From Bacillota bacterium (lineage in GTDB: Bacteria; Bacteroidota; Bacteroidia; Bacteroidales; Bacteroidaceae): 46,865 nt of DNA. The notes under the pieces were generated by a model that did no database searches, was not told the DNA's origin, and was given only the letters and a program-made list of their open reading frames with translations. The stretch is from assembly GCA_023664625.1 (NCBI GenBank), contig JAMPFD010000016.1:1-46865 (forward strand), read 5' to 3'. The translations under genes and the position numbers were made by a program. Each line of letters starts with the position of its first letter. Position 1 is the first letter of the stretch. Positions 26,616 through 34,339 of the stretch are shown here, piece by piece.

Positions 26616-28370
26616 ATGGCAAATTTCTTTCAAGATAATCCTGAGATAAAGTTTCATCTCAGCCACCCGCTGCTGAAAAGGATTGTGGAGCTTAAGGAGC
26701 GTAACTATTCCGACTTCGGCAAATATGACTATGCACCGGAGAATTTTGAGGATGCCCTCGACTCTTACGAGCGTGTGCTTGACCTTGCCGGTGACGTAAC
26801 GGCAAACATCATCGCACCGAACGCCGAGGCTGTCGACGCGGAAGGCCCTCATGTGGAAAACAACCGCATGATCTATGCTTCAAAGACTTACGAGAATCTT
26901 GACGCTACCATCAAGGCCGGACTCAACGGTGTGACAATGCCACGACGCTATGGCGGACTGAATTTCCCTATGGCCATCTACTCAGCAATCAACGAAATGA
27001 TGGCTTGCGCAGACACAGGCTTTGAGAACATCTGGTCTCTCCAGGACTGTATAGAGACTCTATATGAGTTCGGAGACGAGGATCAGCGTCAGCGTTATGT
27101 GCCTCGCGTATGCCAGGGCGAGACAATGTCCATGGACCTCACGGAGCCGGACGCAGGCTCAGACCTGCAGAGCGTCATGCTAAAGGCCTCTTTCGACGAA
27201 GAAAACAACTGCTGGCGACTGAACGGATGCAAGCGTTTCATCACCAACGGTGACTCTGACATCCATCTTGTGCTCGCCCGTTCCGAGGACAGCACACGTG
27301 ACGGACGAGGACTCTCCATGTTCATCTACGACAAGCGTGACGGCGGAGTGGACGTACGACGCATCGAGAACAAGCTCGGCATTCACGGCTCCCCGACCTG
27401 TGAGCTTGTCTACAAGAATGCCAAGGCAGAACTTTGCGGTTCCCGCAAGCTCGGACTCATCAAGTATGTCATGGGACTCATGAACGGTGCCCGCCTCGGA
27501 ATCGCCGGCCAGTCAACCGGCACGTCACAGATGGCATACAACGAGGCTCTCGCTTACGCGAAGGACAGAAAACAATTCGGCAAGGCCATCATAGAGTTCC
27601 CTGCCGTATATGACATGCTTGCGACAATGAAGGCCAAGCTTGACGCAAGCCGCACACTGTACTACACTACATCACGCTACGTCGACATGTACAAGACTCT
27701 CGAGGACATCGAGCGCGAGCGCAAAGAGAAAGGAGAGCGTCTCACGGCGGAAGAAAAAGCGGAATGCAAGACTTTCTCACGTCTCGCTGACGCGTTCACA
27801 CCGCTTGCAAAGGGTATGACCTCCGAATATGCCAACCAGATAGCATACGACGGCATACAGGTTCACGGAGGTTCCGGCTTCATGCTCGAGTATGCCTGCC
27901 AGCGTCTGTACCGTGACGCACGTATCCTCACAATCTACGAAGGCACGACACAGTTGCAGACCGTCGCCGCAGGACGCTATATTACAAACGGATTCTACGG
28001 CCAGGTCATTGCGGAGATGCTCGAAGCAGGTCAGGCACCGGCTTCCGTCGGCACAGCAGACTGGTGTGCAGAGGAGTTCCTTCCGCTGAAGGAGCGTGTG
28101 GCAAAGATGGCAGAGAAATACAACGAGGCCGTCACTTACACCAACGAACAGAAGAACGATGAGTTCAAAGACCTCGTAATCCGCCACCTCTACGAGATGG
28201 CAGGCGACTGCATCATGGCGATACTCCTCATAGCCGACGCTTCAAAGGCTCCTGAACTTTTCGGCAAATCCGCACGCGTCTATGCACGCTATGCCGCGGC
28301 CGAGGTGGAGAAACATTACGATTTCGTCATGTCAGCAACGGCAGCAGACCTTGACGACTACCGTAAATAA
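26616..28370 (+). CDS. Acyl-CoA dehydrogenase
   Basis: FAD-dependent dehydrogenase that introduces a 2,3 double bond in an acyl-CoA and passes electrons to ETF, 584 residues. I choose ATG 26616 over an upstream GTG at 26514, because the extra residues are Pro/Gln-rich and come from a repeat-like spacer. Motifs: the FAD-binding segment MDLTEPDAGSDLQ, KRFITNGDSD, and the C-terminal signature with Glu442 in IYEGTTQLQ, the expected catalytic base position. It is longer than short-chain enzymes (about 380), having an insertion (EDIERERKEKGERLTAEEKA) and a C-terminal helical extension, as in larger ACADs. Chain-length preference cannot be judged. A strong terminator follows. Confidence 0.93.
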   Translation: MANFFQDNPEIKFHLSHPLLKRIVELKERNYSDFGKYDYAPENFEDALDSYERVLDLAGDVTANIIAPNAEAVDAEGPHVENNRMIYASKTYENLDATIKAGLNGVTMPRRYGGLNFPMAIYSAINEMMACADTGFENIWSLQDCIETLYEFGDEDQRQRYVPRVCQGETMSMDLTEPDAGSDLQSVMLKASFDEENNCWRLNGCKRFITNGDSDIHLVLARSEDSTRDGRGLSMFIYDKRDGGVDVRRIENKLGIHGSPTCELVYKNAKAELCGSRKLGLIKYVMGLMNGARLGIAGQSTGTSQMAYNEALAYAKDRKQFGKAIIEFPAVYDMLATMKAKLDASRTLYYTTSRYVDMYKTLEDIERERKEKGERLTAEEKAECKTFSRLADAFTPLAKGMTSEYANQIAYDGIQVHGGSGFMLEYACQRLYRDARILTIYEGTTQLQTVAAGRYITNGFYGQVIAEMLEAGQAPASVGTADWCAEEFLPLKERVAKMAEKYNEAVTYTNEQKNDEFKDLVIRHLYEMAGDCIMAILLIADASKAPELFGKSARVYARYAAAEVEKHYDFVMSATAADLDDYRK

Positions 28371-28439
28371 ACCATCAGCATAGACTGAAAGCACCGGCTA
28401 CGGCTATAGAGCCTCATGCTCTCAAACACGAATAATACA

Positions 28440-28482
28440 AACCGCCACAGTCTCCCCCGGAAGGAGATTATGGCGGTTTTTC
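28440..28482 (+). terminator. Rho-independent terminator after the etf/ACAD operon
   Basis: AACCGCCA (28440-28447) pairs with TGGCGGTT (28471-28478), with an inner TCTCC/GGAGA pairing. A run of five T ends the structure. It lies 70 bases past the dehydrogenase stop. Confidence 0.85.
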
Positions 28483-28491
28483 ATGTAATTA

Positions 28492-28523
28492 TTTGTCTGT
28501 TAATGAAAAAGTTTGTACCTTTG
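28492..28523 (+). promoter_or_regulatory. Promoter of fabI
   Basis: TTTG at 28492-28495, 20 bases, then TACCTTTG at 28516-28523, immediately after the upstream terminator and 39 bases before the fabI start. A near-ideal Bacteroidetes promoter. Confidence 0.8.
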
Positions 28524-28562
28524 CCGAAGTTTTTAAGATAACAAACTCAGAAGAAAGAAAAT

Positions 28563-29423
28563 ATGTACAACTTACTTAAAGGAAAGAAAGGCATCATCTT
28601 CGGTGCACTCAACGACCAGTCCATAGCATGGAAAGTGGCAGAACGCGCAGTAGAGGAAGGTGCGGAAATAGTACTCACCAACACAGCCGTTGCAATCCGC
28701 ATGGGAACACTTGACGAACTTGCCAAGAAGACCCACGCAGCAGCAGTAATACCGGCCGATGCCACAAGTGTCAAGGATTTGGAAAACCTCTTCACCGAAG
28801 CACAGAAAGCCCTCGGCGGTAAAATAGATTTTGTCCTCCACTCATGTGCAATGTCCGTCAATATGCGCAAGAAACGCACATACGACGACCTTGACTACGG
28901 TTTCCTTGACAAGACTCTCGACATTTCCGCAATATCTTTCCACAAGATGATGCAGGCTGCAAAGAAACTTGATGCCATTGCAGAAGGCGGCTCTATCCTC
29001 GCCCTGACATACGTTGCATCCCACCGCACATTCTTCGGATATAACGACATGGCAGACGCCAAGGCACTCCTTGAATCCATCACACGTTCCTTCGGCTATA
29101 TCTACGGCCGTGAAAAGCAGGTCCGCGTGAACTGTATCTCACAGTCACCGACCCTCACCACTGCCGGAGGCGGCATAAAAGGATTCGACGGAATGCTTGA
29201 CTTCGCCGACCGCATGTCACCGCTCGGCAACGCTTCTGCCGATGACTGCGCAGACTATTGCATAACACTCTTCTCCGATCTCACAAAGAAAGTGACGATG
29301 CAGACCCTCTTCCACGACGGCGGATTCTCCAACATGGGCATGTCTCTCCGTGGAATGGAACAGTACAACAAGTCATTTGTTCCTGAAAACACTGACGAAA
29401 ACGGAAAGATTATCTACGGATAA
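28563..29423 (+). CDS. fabI: Enoyl-[acyl-carrier-protein] reductase (NADH), FabI type
   Basis: Short-chain dehydrogenase-fold enzyme that reduces trans-2-enoyl-ACP in the last step of each fatty-acid elongation cycle. At 286 residues it is somewhat longer than E. coli FabI (262), partly in a C-terminal tail. The FabI-type N-terminus GKKGIIFGALNDQSIAWKVA binds NAD. The catalytic pair is Tyr160 and Lys167 (Y-x6-K), with a second conserved Tyr150 in ALTY. It is the target class of triclosan-like inhibitors. It is transcribed alone, with its own promoter and terminator. Confidence 0.95.
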   Translation: MYNLLKGKKGIIFGALNDQSIAWKVAERAVEEGAEIVLTNTAVAIRMGTLDELAKKTHAAAVIPADATSVKDLENLFTEAQKALGGKIDFVLHSCAMSVNMRKKRTYDDLDYGFLDKTLDISAISFHKMMQAAKKLDAIAEGGSILALTYVASHRTFFGYNDMADAKALLESITRSFGYIYGREKQVRVNCISQSPTLTTAGGGIKGFDGMLDFADRMSPLGNASADDCADYCITLFSDLTKKVTMQTLFHDGGFSNMGMSLRGMEQYNKSFVPENTDENGKIIYG

Positions 29424-29464
29424 GCCATACAAGAAGTTTTCGACAACGGCACATTATCATATAT

Positions 29465-29512
29465 ACAGCACCGTACCATGCAATCAGACATGATGCGGTG
29501 CTGTCGCTTTTA
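29465..29512 (+). terminator. Terminator after fabI
   Basis: ACAGCACCG (29465-29473) pairs with CGGTGCTGT (29496-29504), plus an inner CATG/CATG. The stem is followed by CGCTTTTA. Confidence 0.75.
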
Positions 29513-29611
29513 CATGCCCGTCATTCCCTGTCAAGACACTTCGAGGCATGCCATTATCAACAGAAACCGCAATTTACAGAAAACTGTTTTTGTGAATAAA
29601 GTATAAAAAAG

Positions 29612-29642
29612 TTGTACCGTTAAAACAAAAGAAATATCTTTG
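29612..29642 (+). promoter_or_regulatory. Promoter of the phosphoesterase gene pair
   Basis: TTG at 29612-29614, 20 bases, then TATCTTTG at 29635-29642. It ends 48 bases before the ATG at 29691, which rules out the longer frame beginning at 29640. Confidence 0.65.
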
Positions 29643-29690
29643 CATGGATTTTCAGGGAAGCGTAGACCATTGGAACATATATACAACAGA

Positions 29691-30521
29691 ATGAAGATAC
29701 ACACCATTAAGCATCTGACAGCCGGCTTCTTCACAGCACTTGCTGTATCCGGATGCGACATGTTTGAATACCATCCGTACAGCACAAAGTTTGAGGGAAG
29801 GACGAATATCCATGCAGCCAGCATAGAACAGATAGAGCGTATGTGCGAGGATAAGGATGAGATAACCTTCGCTTTCATCACCGACACTCAGGGAAGCAAT
29901 ACAGACATGAAGGATGCCGTACAACTGATAACGGAGCGTGGCGACATAGATTTCATCGTACATGGCGGCGACCAGACAGACTTCGGACTGCCGAAGGAAT
30001 TCATGTGGTGCCGTGACTTGATGGAATCTTCCGGACTGCCATACGTCTCGGTAATAGGCAACCATGACTGCCTCGGCAACGGAGAACATACGTTCGAGTA
30101 TCTTTACGGCAATCCTAACTTCACGTTCAACGCCGGATACATACATTTCGTATGTCTCAACACTGTCGCCTTGGAATATGACTACTCACAGCCTGTGCCA
30201 GACTTCAACTTCATTGAGGAGGACATCAACAAGGTCAAGGCTCTCAATGCCGAGAAGGACTCCATAAAACACACCATAGCCGTGATGCACTCAAGGCCGG
30301 GTGACGAGCAGTTCAACAACAATGTAGGTAAGGTTTTCAACCTCTACATGTCACAATATCCCAATCTCTTCTGCATTAACGGACATAACCACTGCGATGA
30401 TGTACGGGATATTTTCAACAATGGCATCATATATTACGGTTGCGCCAATATCAAAGAGCGTTCATATTATGTATTTAAAGTAAGGAAAGACGGATATGAT
30501 TTTGAAAAGATTGATTTCTGA
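29691..30521 (+). CDS. Lipoprotein calcineurin-like metallophosphoesterase
   Basis: A 276-residue predicted lipoprotein. The signal peptide ends in a lipobox (LAVSGC, Cys22), so it should be anchored in the envelope. The metallophosphoesterase motifs occur in order: FITDTQGS (Asp65), HGGDQTD (Asp94), GNHD (Asn124-His125), AVMHSRPGD and the metal-binding INGHNH. The usual Asp-x-His first motif is Asp-Thr-Gln here, seen in some subfamilies. Substrate is unknown. I use the ATG at 29691 because the promoter occupies the earlier start. Its last 26 bases overlap the next gene, so the two are probably translationally coupled and may work together at the cell surface. Confidence 0.88.
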   Translation: MKIHTIKHLTAGFFTALAVSGCDMFEYHPYSTKFEGRTNIHAASIEQIERMCEDKDEITFAFITDTQGSNTDMKDAVQLITERGDIDFIVHGGDQTDFGLPKEFMWCRDLMESSGLPYVSVIGNHDCLGNGEHTFEYLYGNPNFTFNAGYIHFVCLNTVALEYDYSQPVPDFNFIEEDINKVKALNAEKDSIKHTIAVMHSRPGDEQFNNNVGKVFNLYMSQYPNLFCINGHNHCDDVRDIFNNGIIYYGCANIKERSYYVFKVRKDGYDFEKIDF

Positions 30522-31218
30522 CCTGCTCCCGGCTACACTGCTTTTCGCCGCCGGAACCTGTAACGCCATGGCGCAGACTGGTACCATTATTGTGGCAAAT
30601 GACTCCATCCTGACAGCAGAAAGTGACACCCTAACAACAGAGAAGGCGGAATATGACAAATCAGAGAAACTCACCAACTGGTACAAGGCACGGTGGGCGG
30701 CACTGATTCCAAACCGTTTCTCACTGCAATATGCCGGAGACATCGGCATGGTTTCGGCAGGTATCGGCTGGTGTTACGGCAAACGCGGCCAATGGGGGAC
30801 ACACGTATTCTTAGGGTACCTGCCAAAGAACCATACACCCTCATCTTACTGGTCCTTCACCGTAAAGCAGACCTATACCCCGTGGAGCCTGCCGCTTGGC
30901 AAACAATGGACTGTCAAGCCGCTCTACGGCACTGTATTCATCAACTCCATCCTGAGCGATGAATTCTGGACAAAAGAGCCTGACCGCTATCCGAAAGGCT
31001 ACTACGGATTCTCAAGCAGGCTGCGTTTCCATATAGGGATGGGACAGAAAGTCACTTTCACAATACCGGCAAGCAGACGCGTCCTCGCCAAGAAAATATC
31101 GCTGTACTACGAAGTGTCAACCTGCGATCTCTATGTACGGCAGAAATTTCTCAGCAAGACCATTCCGTTCAAAGATATAATATGCCTTGCCCTGGGCGTA
31201 CAGTATACAATCCTGTAA
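30496..31218 (+). CDS. Predicted outer-membrane/exported beta-barrel-like protein
   Basis: A 240-residue protein with an N-terminal signal peptide (cleavage likely after NAMAQ, near residue 27). The remainder is rich in alternating aromatic and Gly strands such as RFSLQYAGDIGMVSAGIGWCYG and HVFLGYLPK, and ends ALGVQYTIL. I recognise no named family. The architecture suggests a small outer-membrane barrel. It starts inside the 3' end of the phosphoesterase gene (26-base overlap in another frame), implying coupled expression and perhaps a joint function. Twelve bases separate its stop from the next gene. Confidence 0.75.
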   Translation: MILKRLISDLLPATLLFAAGTCNAMAQTGTIIVANDSILTAESDTLTTEKAEYDKSEKLTNWYKARWAALIPNRFSLQYAGDIGMVSAGIGWCYGKRGQWGTHVFLGYLPKNHTPSSYWSFTVKQTYTPWSLPLGKQWTVKPLYGTVFINSILSDEFWTKEPDRYPKGYYGFSSRLRFHIGMGQKVTFTIPASRRVLAKKISLYYEVSTCDLYVRQKFLSKTIPFKDIICLALGVQYTIL

Positions 31219-31230
31219 ACCGACTATCCA

Positions 31231-31611
31231 ATGAATATCGAACAGATAAGAGAATACTGCCTCTCGCTGCCCGTGACATCCGAGGACTGTCCCTTTGGCG
31301 AAGAATATCTTGCTTTCCGCGTGAAAGAAAAGATTTTCGCAATGATAGACCTCAATAATCCGGAGTGGTTCGTACTGAAATGCCATCCTGACACCGCACT
31401 GGTACTGCGTGAGACCCACAGCGAGATAAAGGCCGCATGGCACATGAACAAGAAGCACTGGAATCAGATTGACATCTTCGGACTATTGCCTGACACGCTC
31501 ATCAAGGACATGATACGGCACAGTTATGAGGAAGTCGTGGCAAAAATGCCCAAGAAAATAAAGACGGAACATCCGGAATTGATGACCGTCAGCTCTGCAC
31601 TTCACCCCTGA
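31231..31611 (+). CDS. MmcQ/YjbR family protein
   Basis: A 126-residue cytoplasmic protein of the MmcQ/YjbR family, recognised by ED-CPFGEEYLAFRVKEKIFA near the start, VLKCHPDTALVLRE in the middle, and the typical NKKHWNQIDIFGLLPD followed by IRHSYEEVVAKMPKK. The fold is CyaY-like, and family members are often annotated as DNA-binding without a settled function. It begins 12 bases after the preceding barrel-like gene, so it may be in the same transcript, though no functional link is evident. Confidence 0.88.
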   Translation: MNIEQIREYCLSLPVTSEDCPFGEEYLAFRVKEKIFAMIDLNNPEWFVLKCHPDTALVLRETHSEIKAAWHMNKKHWNQIDIFGLLPDTLIKDMIRHSYEEVVAKMPKKIKTEHPELMTVSSALHP

Positions 31612-31688
31612 CAGACGGCACATTCATTAACGGCCCAGAGCCAAAAACTTCACAGTTCCCAAGCTGTCACAACAAAAGAAACCACCCC

Positions 31689-32306
31689 ATGGCAAACTTC
31701 AACTCTTACATAGACGACATAGACATGAGTTTCTGGCATCAGCTATGTGCAGAATACGGCACAGTCCACCGGCTGCGCAAAGGTGAATCCCTCACTGTAT
31801 TAAGAGGAGGATCACGACATCTGAAGTACGTGGGGATTGTCTTGAGAGGCTATTTCAAGTATACTGTCACAGACAGTAACGGGAATGAATGCATCACAGG
31901 CTTTTCGTTCAGCGGCACACTCGTAGGGGATTTCATCAGCATTATCGAGAACACGTCCGCAAGTACCAATATTACCGCCGGCATTGACACAGAGGCAATC
32001 CTATGCCCTGTTGCAATTATCAGGAGAGAACTATGTTCCCAACCGCAGATAAGACGGACTATGGCAGAAGCATTGTTCAAACAGGCTTATGCCACCTACA
32101 TCAACCTGCACCGCCATACACCGACAGAACGATACAAAGAACTGCTGATACGGTACCCGGACATCCTTCAGAAAATTCCCTTAAAGGAAATGGCTTCCTA
32201 CCTGCAGATAACTCCCACGCACCTTAGCCGTATACGCAAACAGCTGACTTTCAACAAGGGGGGGGTAATTCTATTTTTGAACAGTCCCTCATTATCTGAA
32301 CGGTAA
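31689..32306 (+). CDS. Crp/Fnr-family-like transcriptional regulator
   Basis: A 205-residue protein with an N-terminal cyclic-nucleotide-binding-like domain (RKGESLTVLRGGSRHLKYVGIVLRG resembles the cNMP jelly roll) and a short C-terminal helix-turn-helix (PLKEMASYLQITPTHLSRIR, about residues 165-185). This shortened arrangement is common in Bacteroidetes Crp-like regulators. No iron-sulphur cysteine cluster is evident and the ligand is unknown. The last 16 or so codons follow an eight-G run at 32258-32265: seven G would give an immediate stop, while other lengths change the tail. The normal end of the family is close to this tract, so the tail may be non-essential. No promoter was recognised upstream. 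Confidence 0.85.
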   Translation: MANFNSYIDDIDMSFWHQLCAEYGTVHRLRKGESLTVLRGGSRHLKYVGIVLRGYFKYTVTDSNGNECITGFSFSGTLVGDFISIIENTSASTNITAGIDTEAILCPVAIIRRELCSQPQIRRTMAEALFKQAYATYINLHRHTPTERYKELLIRYPDILQKIPLKEMASYLQITPTHLSRIRKQLTFNKGGVILFLNSPSLSER

Positions 32307-32332
32307 GACGTAATAATTTTCTTCCGACACAA

Positions 32333-32376
32333 GCAACTCTCAACATTTGTTGAGGGTTGTTTCGTTTTTATAGAAT
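32333..32376 (+). terminator. Terminator after the Crp/Fnr-like gene
   Basis: GCAACTCTCAAC (32333-32344) pairs with GTTGAGGGTTGT (32349-32360), with a G-T wobble, around a 4-base loop. The stem is followed by TTTCGTTTTTA. A promoter -7 element for the next gene overlaps its end. Confidence 0.75.
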
Positions 32377-32383
32377 AACTTTG
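32376..32383 (+). promoter_or_regulatory. -7 element for the lipoprotein/barrel pair
   Basis: TAACTTTG, 25 bases before the ATG at 32408. The closest TTG (32357-32359) leaves only a 16-base spacer, so the -33 part is weak. Confidence 0.5.
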
Positions 32384-32407
32384 TCCACTGATAAAAATTC
32401 AATAATT

Positions 32408-33091
32408 ATGAAAGCAAGAACAAAATCCCTCTGTGCACTTGCAGCCATTGCCGCATTGTGCCTCATGTCCCTGTACTCATGCCAGGTTGCGCAAGTTGTC
32501 ATTGCAGGCACAACATTCTACGAAACGGAGATCATCACCGTCGACAACCGCATCATAACAGGACAAATCGGCGGACAGAGATCATCGAATCTTCCTTCCG
32601 GCTCCAAGACCATCAGCATCAAGACTGCCGATGGAAGGCAGAAAATCAAGAGTGAGAACATAAAGTACATGAAGCTTTCGCGTAAGAATCTGCCGGAGAA
32701 GCAACAGACTCTTGTCTATACCGAATACAAGATTCCTTACACTAAGAAAGGTGAGCAGAAGTTCCGTACATACAAGAACTGGCAAATACTCAACAGCGTC
32801 GGCGACAATCTCCTCGTGACAGCCTACGGCCACACCTACAGCCTTGCCAAGGACGGCACACTGATTATAACCTACAGCACGGACACTGGCATACAGTACT
32901 GCCTCCAGAGGAAAGTGGACGACTGTCCCATACATTTCGGACGCAACACGGCAGGCCGTTCTTTCATGCGCAAGCAATGGCAGAAATACCTTGCCGATGA
33001 CCCGGTATTGTGTGAGAAAATAAAGAACAAAGAGATTGATGCCTTCGACTTCAAGGCTATCACCGAGCAATATAATCCGCAAGGAAAATGA
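32408..33091 (+). CDS. Hypothetical lipoprotein
   Basis: A 227-residue predicted lipoprotein. The signal peptide ends in LMSLYSC (Cys22), and the mature part is positively charged and beta-rich, with ITVDNRIITGQIGGQ followed by KTISIKTADGRQKIKSENIKYM. I do not recognise a family. The start is ATG 32408, because a longer frame to 32357 begins inside the terminator/promoter region. Its stop overlaps the start of the next gene by four bases (ATGA), so the two are translationally coupled and probably act together in the outer envelope. Confidence 0.78.
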   Translation: MKARTKSLCALAAIAALCLMSLYSCQVAQVVIAGTTFYETEIITVDNRIITGQIGGQRSSNLPSGSKTISIKTADGRQKIKSENIKYMKLSRKNLPEKQQTLVYTEYKIPYTKKGEQKFRTYKNWQILNSVGDNLLVTAYGHTYSLAKDGTLIITYSTDTGIQYCLQRKVDDCPIHFGRNTAGRSFMRKQWQKYLADDPVLCEKIKNKEIDAFDFKAITEQYNPQGK

Positions 33092-33732
33092 CACACCACG
33101 GCATCCATACCGGCATACGGCACATGTTGCTGACAGCCTTCCTGTCACTCTCTGCACTGAACGCCGTGGCGCAGGAGACATCATGGAAAGACGGCGGCAT
33201 GCTCTTCACCATGGGAGCCGGCTATGAGCACATGCCTGATGCCTACTCTCCGCAGGGCATAGCCCTTGATGTCAGCGCACGTTTCTACACATCCGAACGC
33301 CTGTTCTGGGAAATAAACGGCCATTGGGGCACGCACAGCGGCAATAAGGATGTAATGCAGAAAGGACACCCGTTCAGCATCCATGACGAGCGCAACTGCC
33401 TCCTTGCCGCCACGGGTCCGGGCTATGAAGTGATGCAAACCGGGAACCGCCTCTTTGACGTCTATGTCAAGGCTCTCATCGGCTACGGCGTACGCAAAGC
33501 CGACTACGATGATTACCAGCCTTGCACCCCGGACGGCAGTGACGGCAGCACATCCAATGACGGCAAGGTGACACTCGGATGCAGCGACAGCCATAAAGGC
33601 ATAGCTGCCGTCTTGGGCATAGGTGCCGACCTGCGGTTCAAGCGCTGGACACTCACTCCGTCGGTCAATGCCGTCTATGTCGGCAAGAAATGGAATATTG
33701 CCACTATGCTCTCCGTCGGTTATTTCTATTGA
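33088..33732 (+). CDS. Predicted small outer-membrane beta-barrel protein
   Basis: A 214-residue protein with a signal peptide (cleavage likely after NAVAQ, near residue 29). Beta-strand-like segments with Gly and aromatic residues follow (GGMLFTMGAGYEHMP, ALDVSARFYT, FWEINGHWGTH), ending in ATMLSVGYFY, a typical barrel C-terminus. A Gly/Ser/Asp-rich insert (PDGSDGSTSNDGK) may be an external loop. No named family is recognised. It is coupled to the lipoprotein gene upstream through an ATGA overlap, repeating the theme of the phosphoesterase/barrel pair 2 kb earlier. Confidence 0.75.
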   Translation: MTHHGIHTGIRHMLLTAFLSLSALNAVAQETSWKDGGMLFTMGAGYEHMPDAYSPQGIALDVSARFYTSERLFWEINGHWGTHSGNKDVMQKGHPFSIHDERNCLLAATGPGYEVMQTGNRLFDVYVKALIGYGVRKADYDDYQPCTPDGSDGSTSNDGKVTLGCSDSHKGIAAVLGIGADLRFKRWTLTPSVNAVYVGKKWNIATMLSVGYFY

Positions 33733-33889
33733 GAAAAACATTGAAACAGCTGTATTTCCAAATACAAGTGACATCATTTGTATCTGTAACCGTAAAGTTG
33801 CTTATGCAGGAAACGCTTCTCTGAGCACAGTCCTGCATACAACAAACTGGCACTGACAGGGCGGAAACGCCAAAAAGACGGAAACAAAA

Positions 33890-33927
33890 AAAACCGCAAC
33901 CATTGAAAAAGCAATGAGTTGCGGTTT
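33890..33927. terminator. Bidirectional terminator between the barrel gene and tRNA-Leu
   Basis: AACCGCAAC/GTTGCGGTT with an inner CATTG/CAATG forms a long stem. Minus-strand transcription meets a run of eight T after it, making it the terminator of the tRNA. On the plus strand TTTT follows, so it could also serve the gene ending at 33732. Confidence 0.85.
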
Positions 33928-33933
33928 TAACAG

Positions 33934-34015
33934 TGCGCCTGATAGGACTCGAACCTACACGTCGCGAGACACCAGATCCTAAGTCTGGCGCGTCTACCAA
34001 TTTCGCCACAGGCGC
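33934..34015 (-). tRNA. tRNA-Leu (anticodon UAG)
   Basis: An 82-base class II tRNA on the minus strand. The 7-bp acceptor GCGCCTG/CAGGCGC, the D-arm with TGGCGAAATTGGTAGACGC, the anticodon stem CCAGA/TCTGG with loop CTTAGGA (anticodon TAG), a long variable arm and the T-arm GGTTCGAGTCC are all readable. The discriminator base is A. CCA is not encoded, so it must be added after transcription. It reads CUA and other CUN codons. Confidence 0.96.
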
Positions 34016-34027
34016 ATTTTGCAAGTG

Positions 34028-34058
34028 CAAAGGTACAAATAAAATGTCAGACCGCAAA
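34028..34058 (-). promoter_or_regulatory. Promoter of tRNA-Leu
   Basis: On the minus strand: TTTG (34058-34055), 19 bases, then TACCTTTG (34035-34028), ending 12 bases before the mature tRNA. A full consensus match. Confidence 0.8.
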
Positions 34059-34237
34059 ACAGGAACGGACATGCGGTGCGATAATTACATTTTCTTAACA
34101 ACATCAATCGGTGGCTTCAACATAAAAGTTATAGGTTTTGGGATGCAGGAAAAATGGGAACGAGTGTAAGTCTCAAAGTACTGAGACAGGGTGGCAGAGA
34201 CATTGAGCTTCATCCGCCACAATATTATTTACACGAT
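34059..34237. other. Intergenic stretch between tRNA-Leu and the SPFH gene
   Basis: No gene is supportable here. A small inverted repeat, GTCTCA-AAGTAC-TGAGAC, lies at 34170-34187. A GTGGC/GCCAC pair follows shortly after it. Neither has a clear role. Confidence 0.4.
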
Positions 34238-34285
34238 AACGGCAATCATTCTATGCAAATAATGCCATAGTATGATTGCCGTTTT
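34238..34285. terminator. Perfect 12-bp hairpin downstream of the SPFH gene
   Basis: AACGGCAATCAT (34238-34249) pairs with ATGATTGCCGTT (34272-34283), with an inner CTATG/CATAG. It is about 57 bases past the minus-strand stop at 34340. The better T-run is on the plus strand (GTTTTATC), so direction is uncertain. Confidence 0.6.
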
Positions 34286-34339
34286 ATCTTGCATCCACTT
34301 AGGAACCGATATACTGACAGAGAATAATTGCAGGAACTT

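Noticed and set aside
29640..29690. An upstream start for the phosphoesterase
   Set aside because: It falls within the promoter -7 element, and the lipoprotein signal peptide starts cleanly at 29691.
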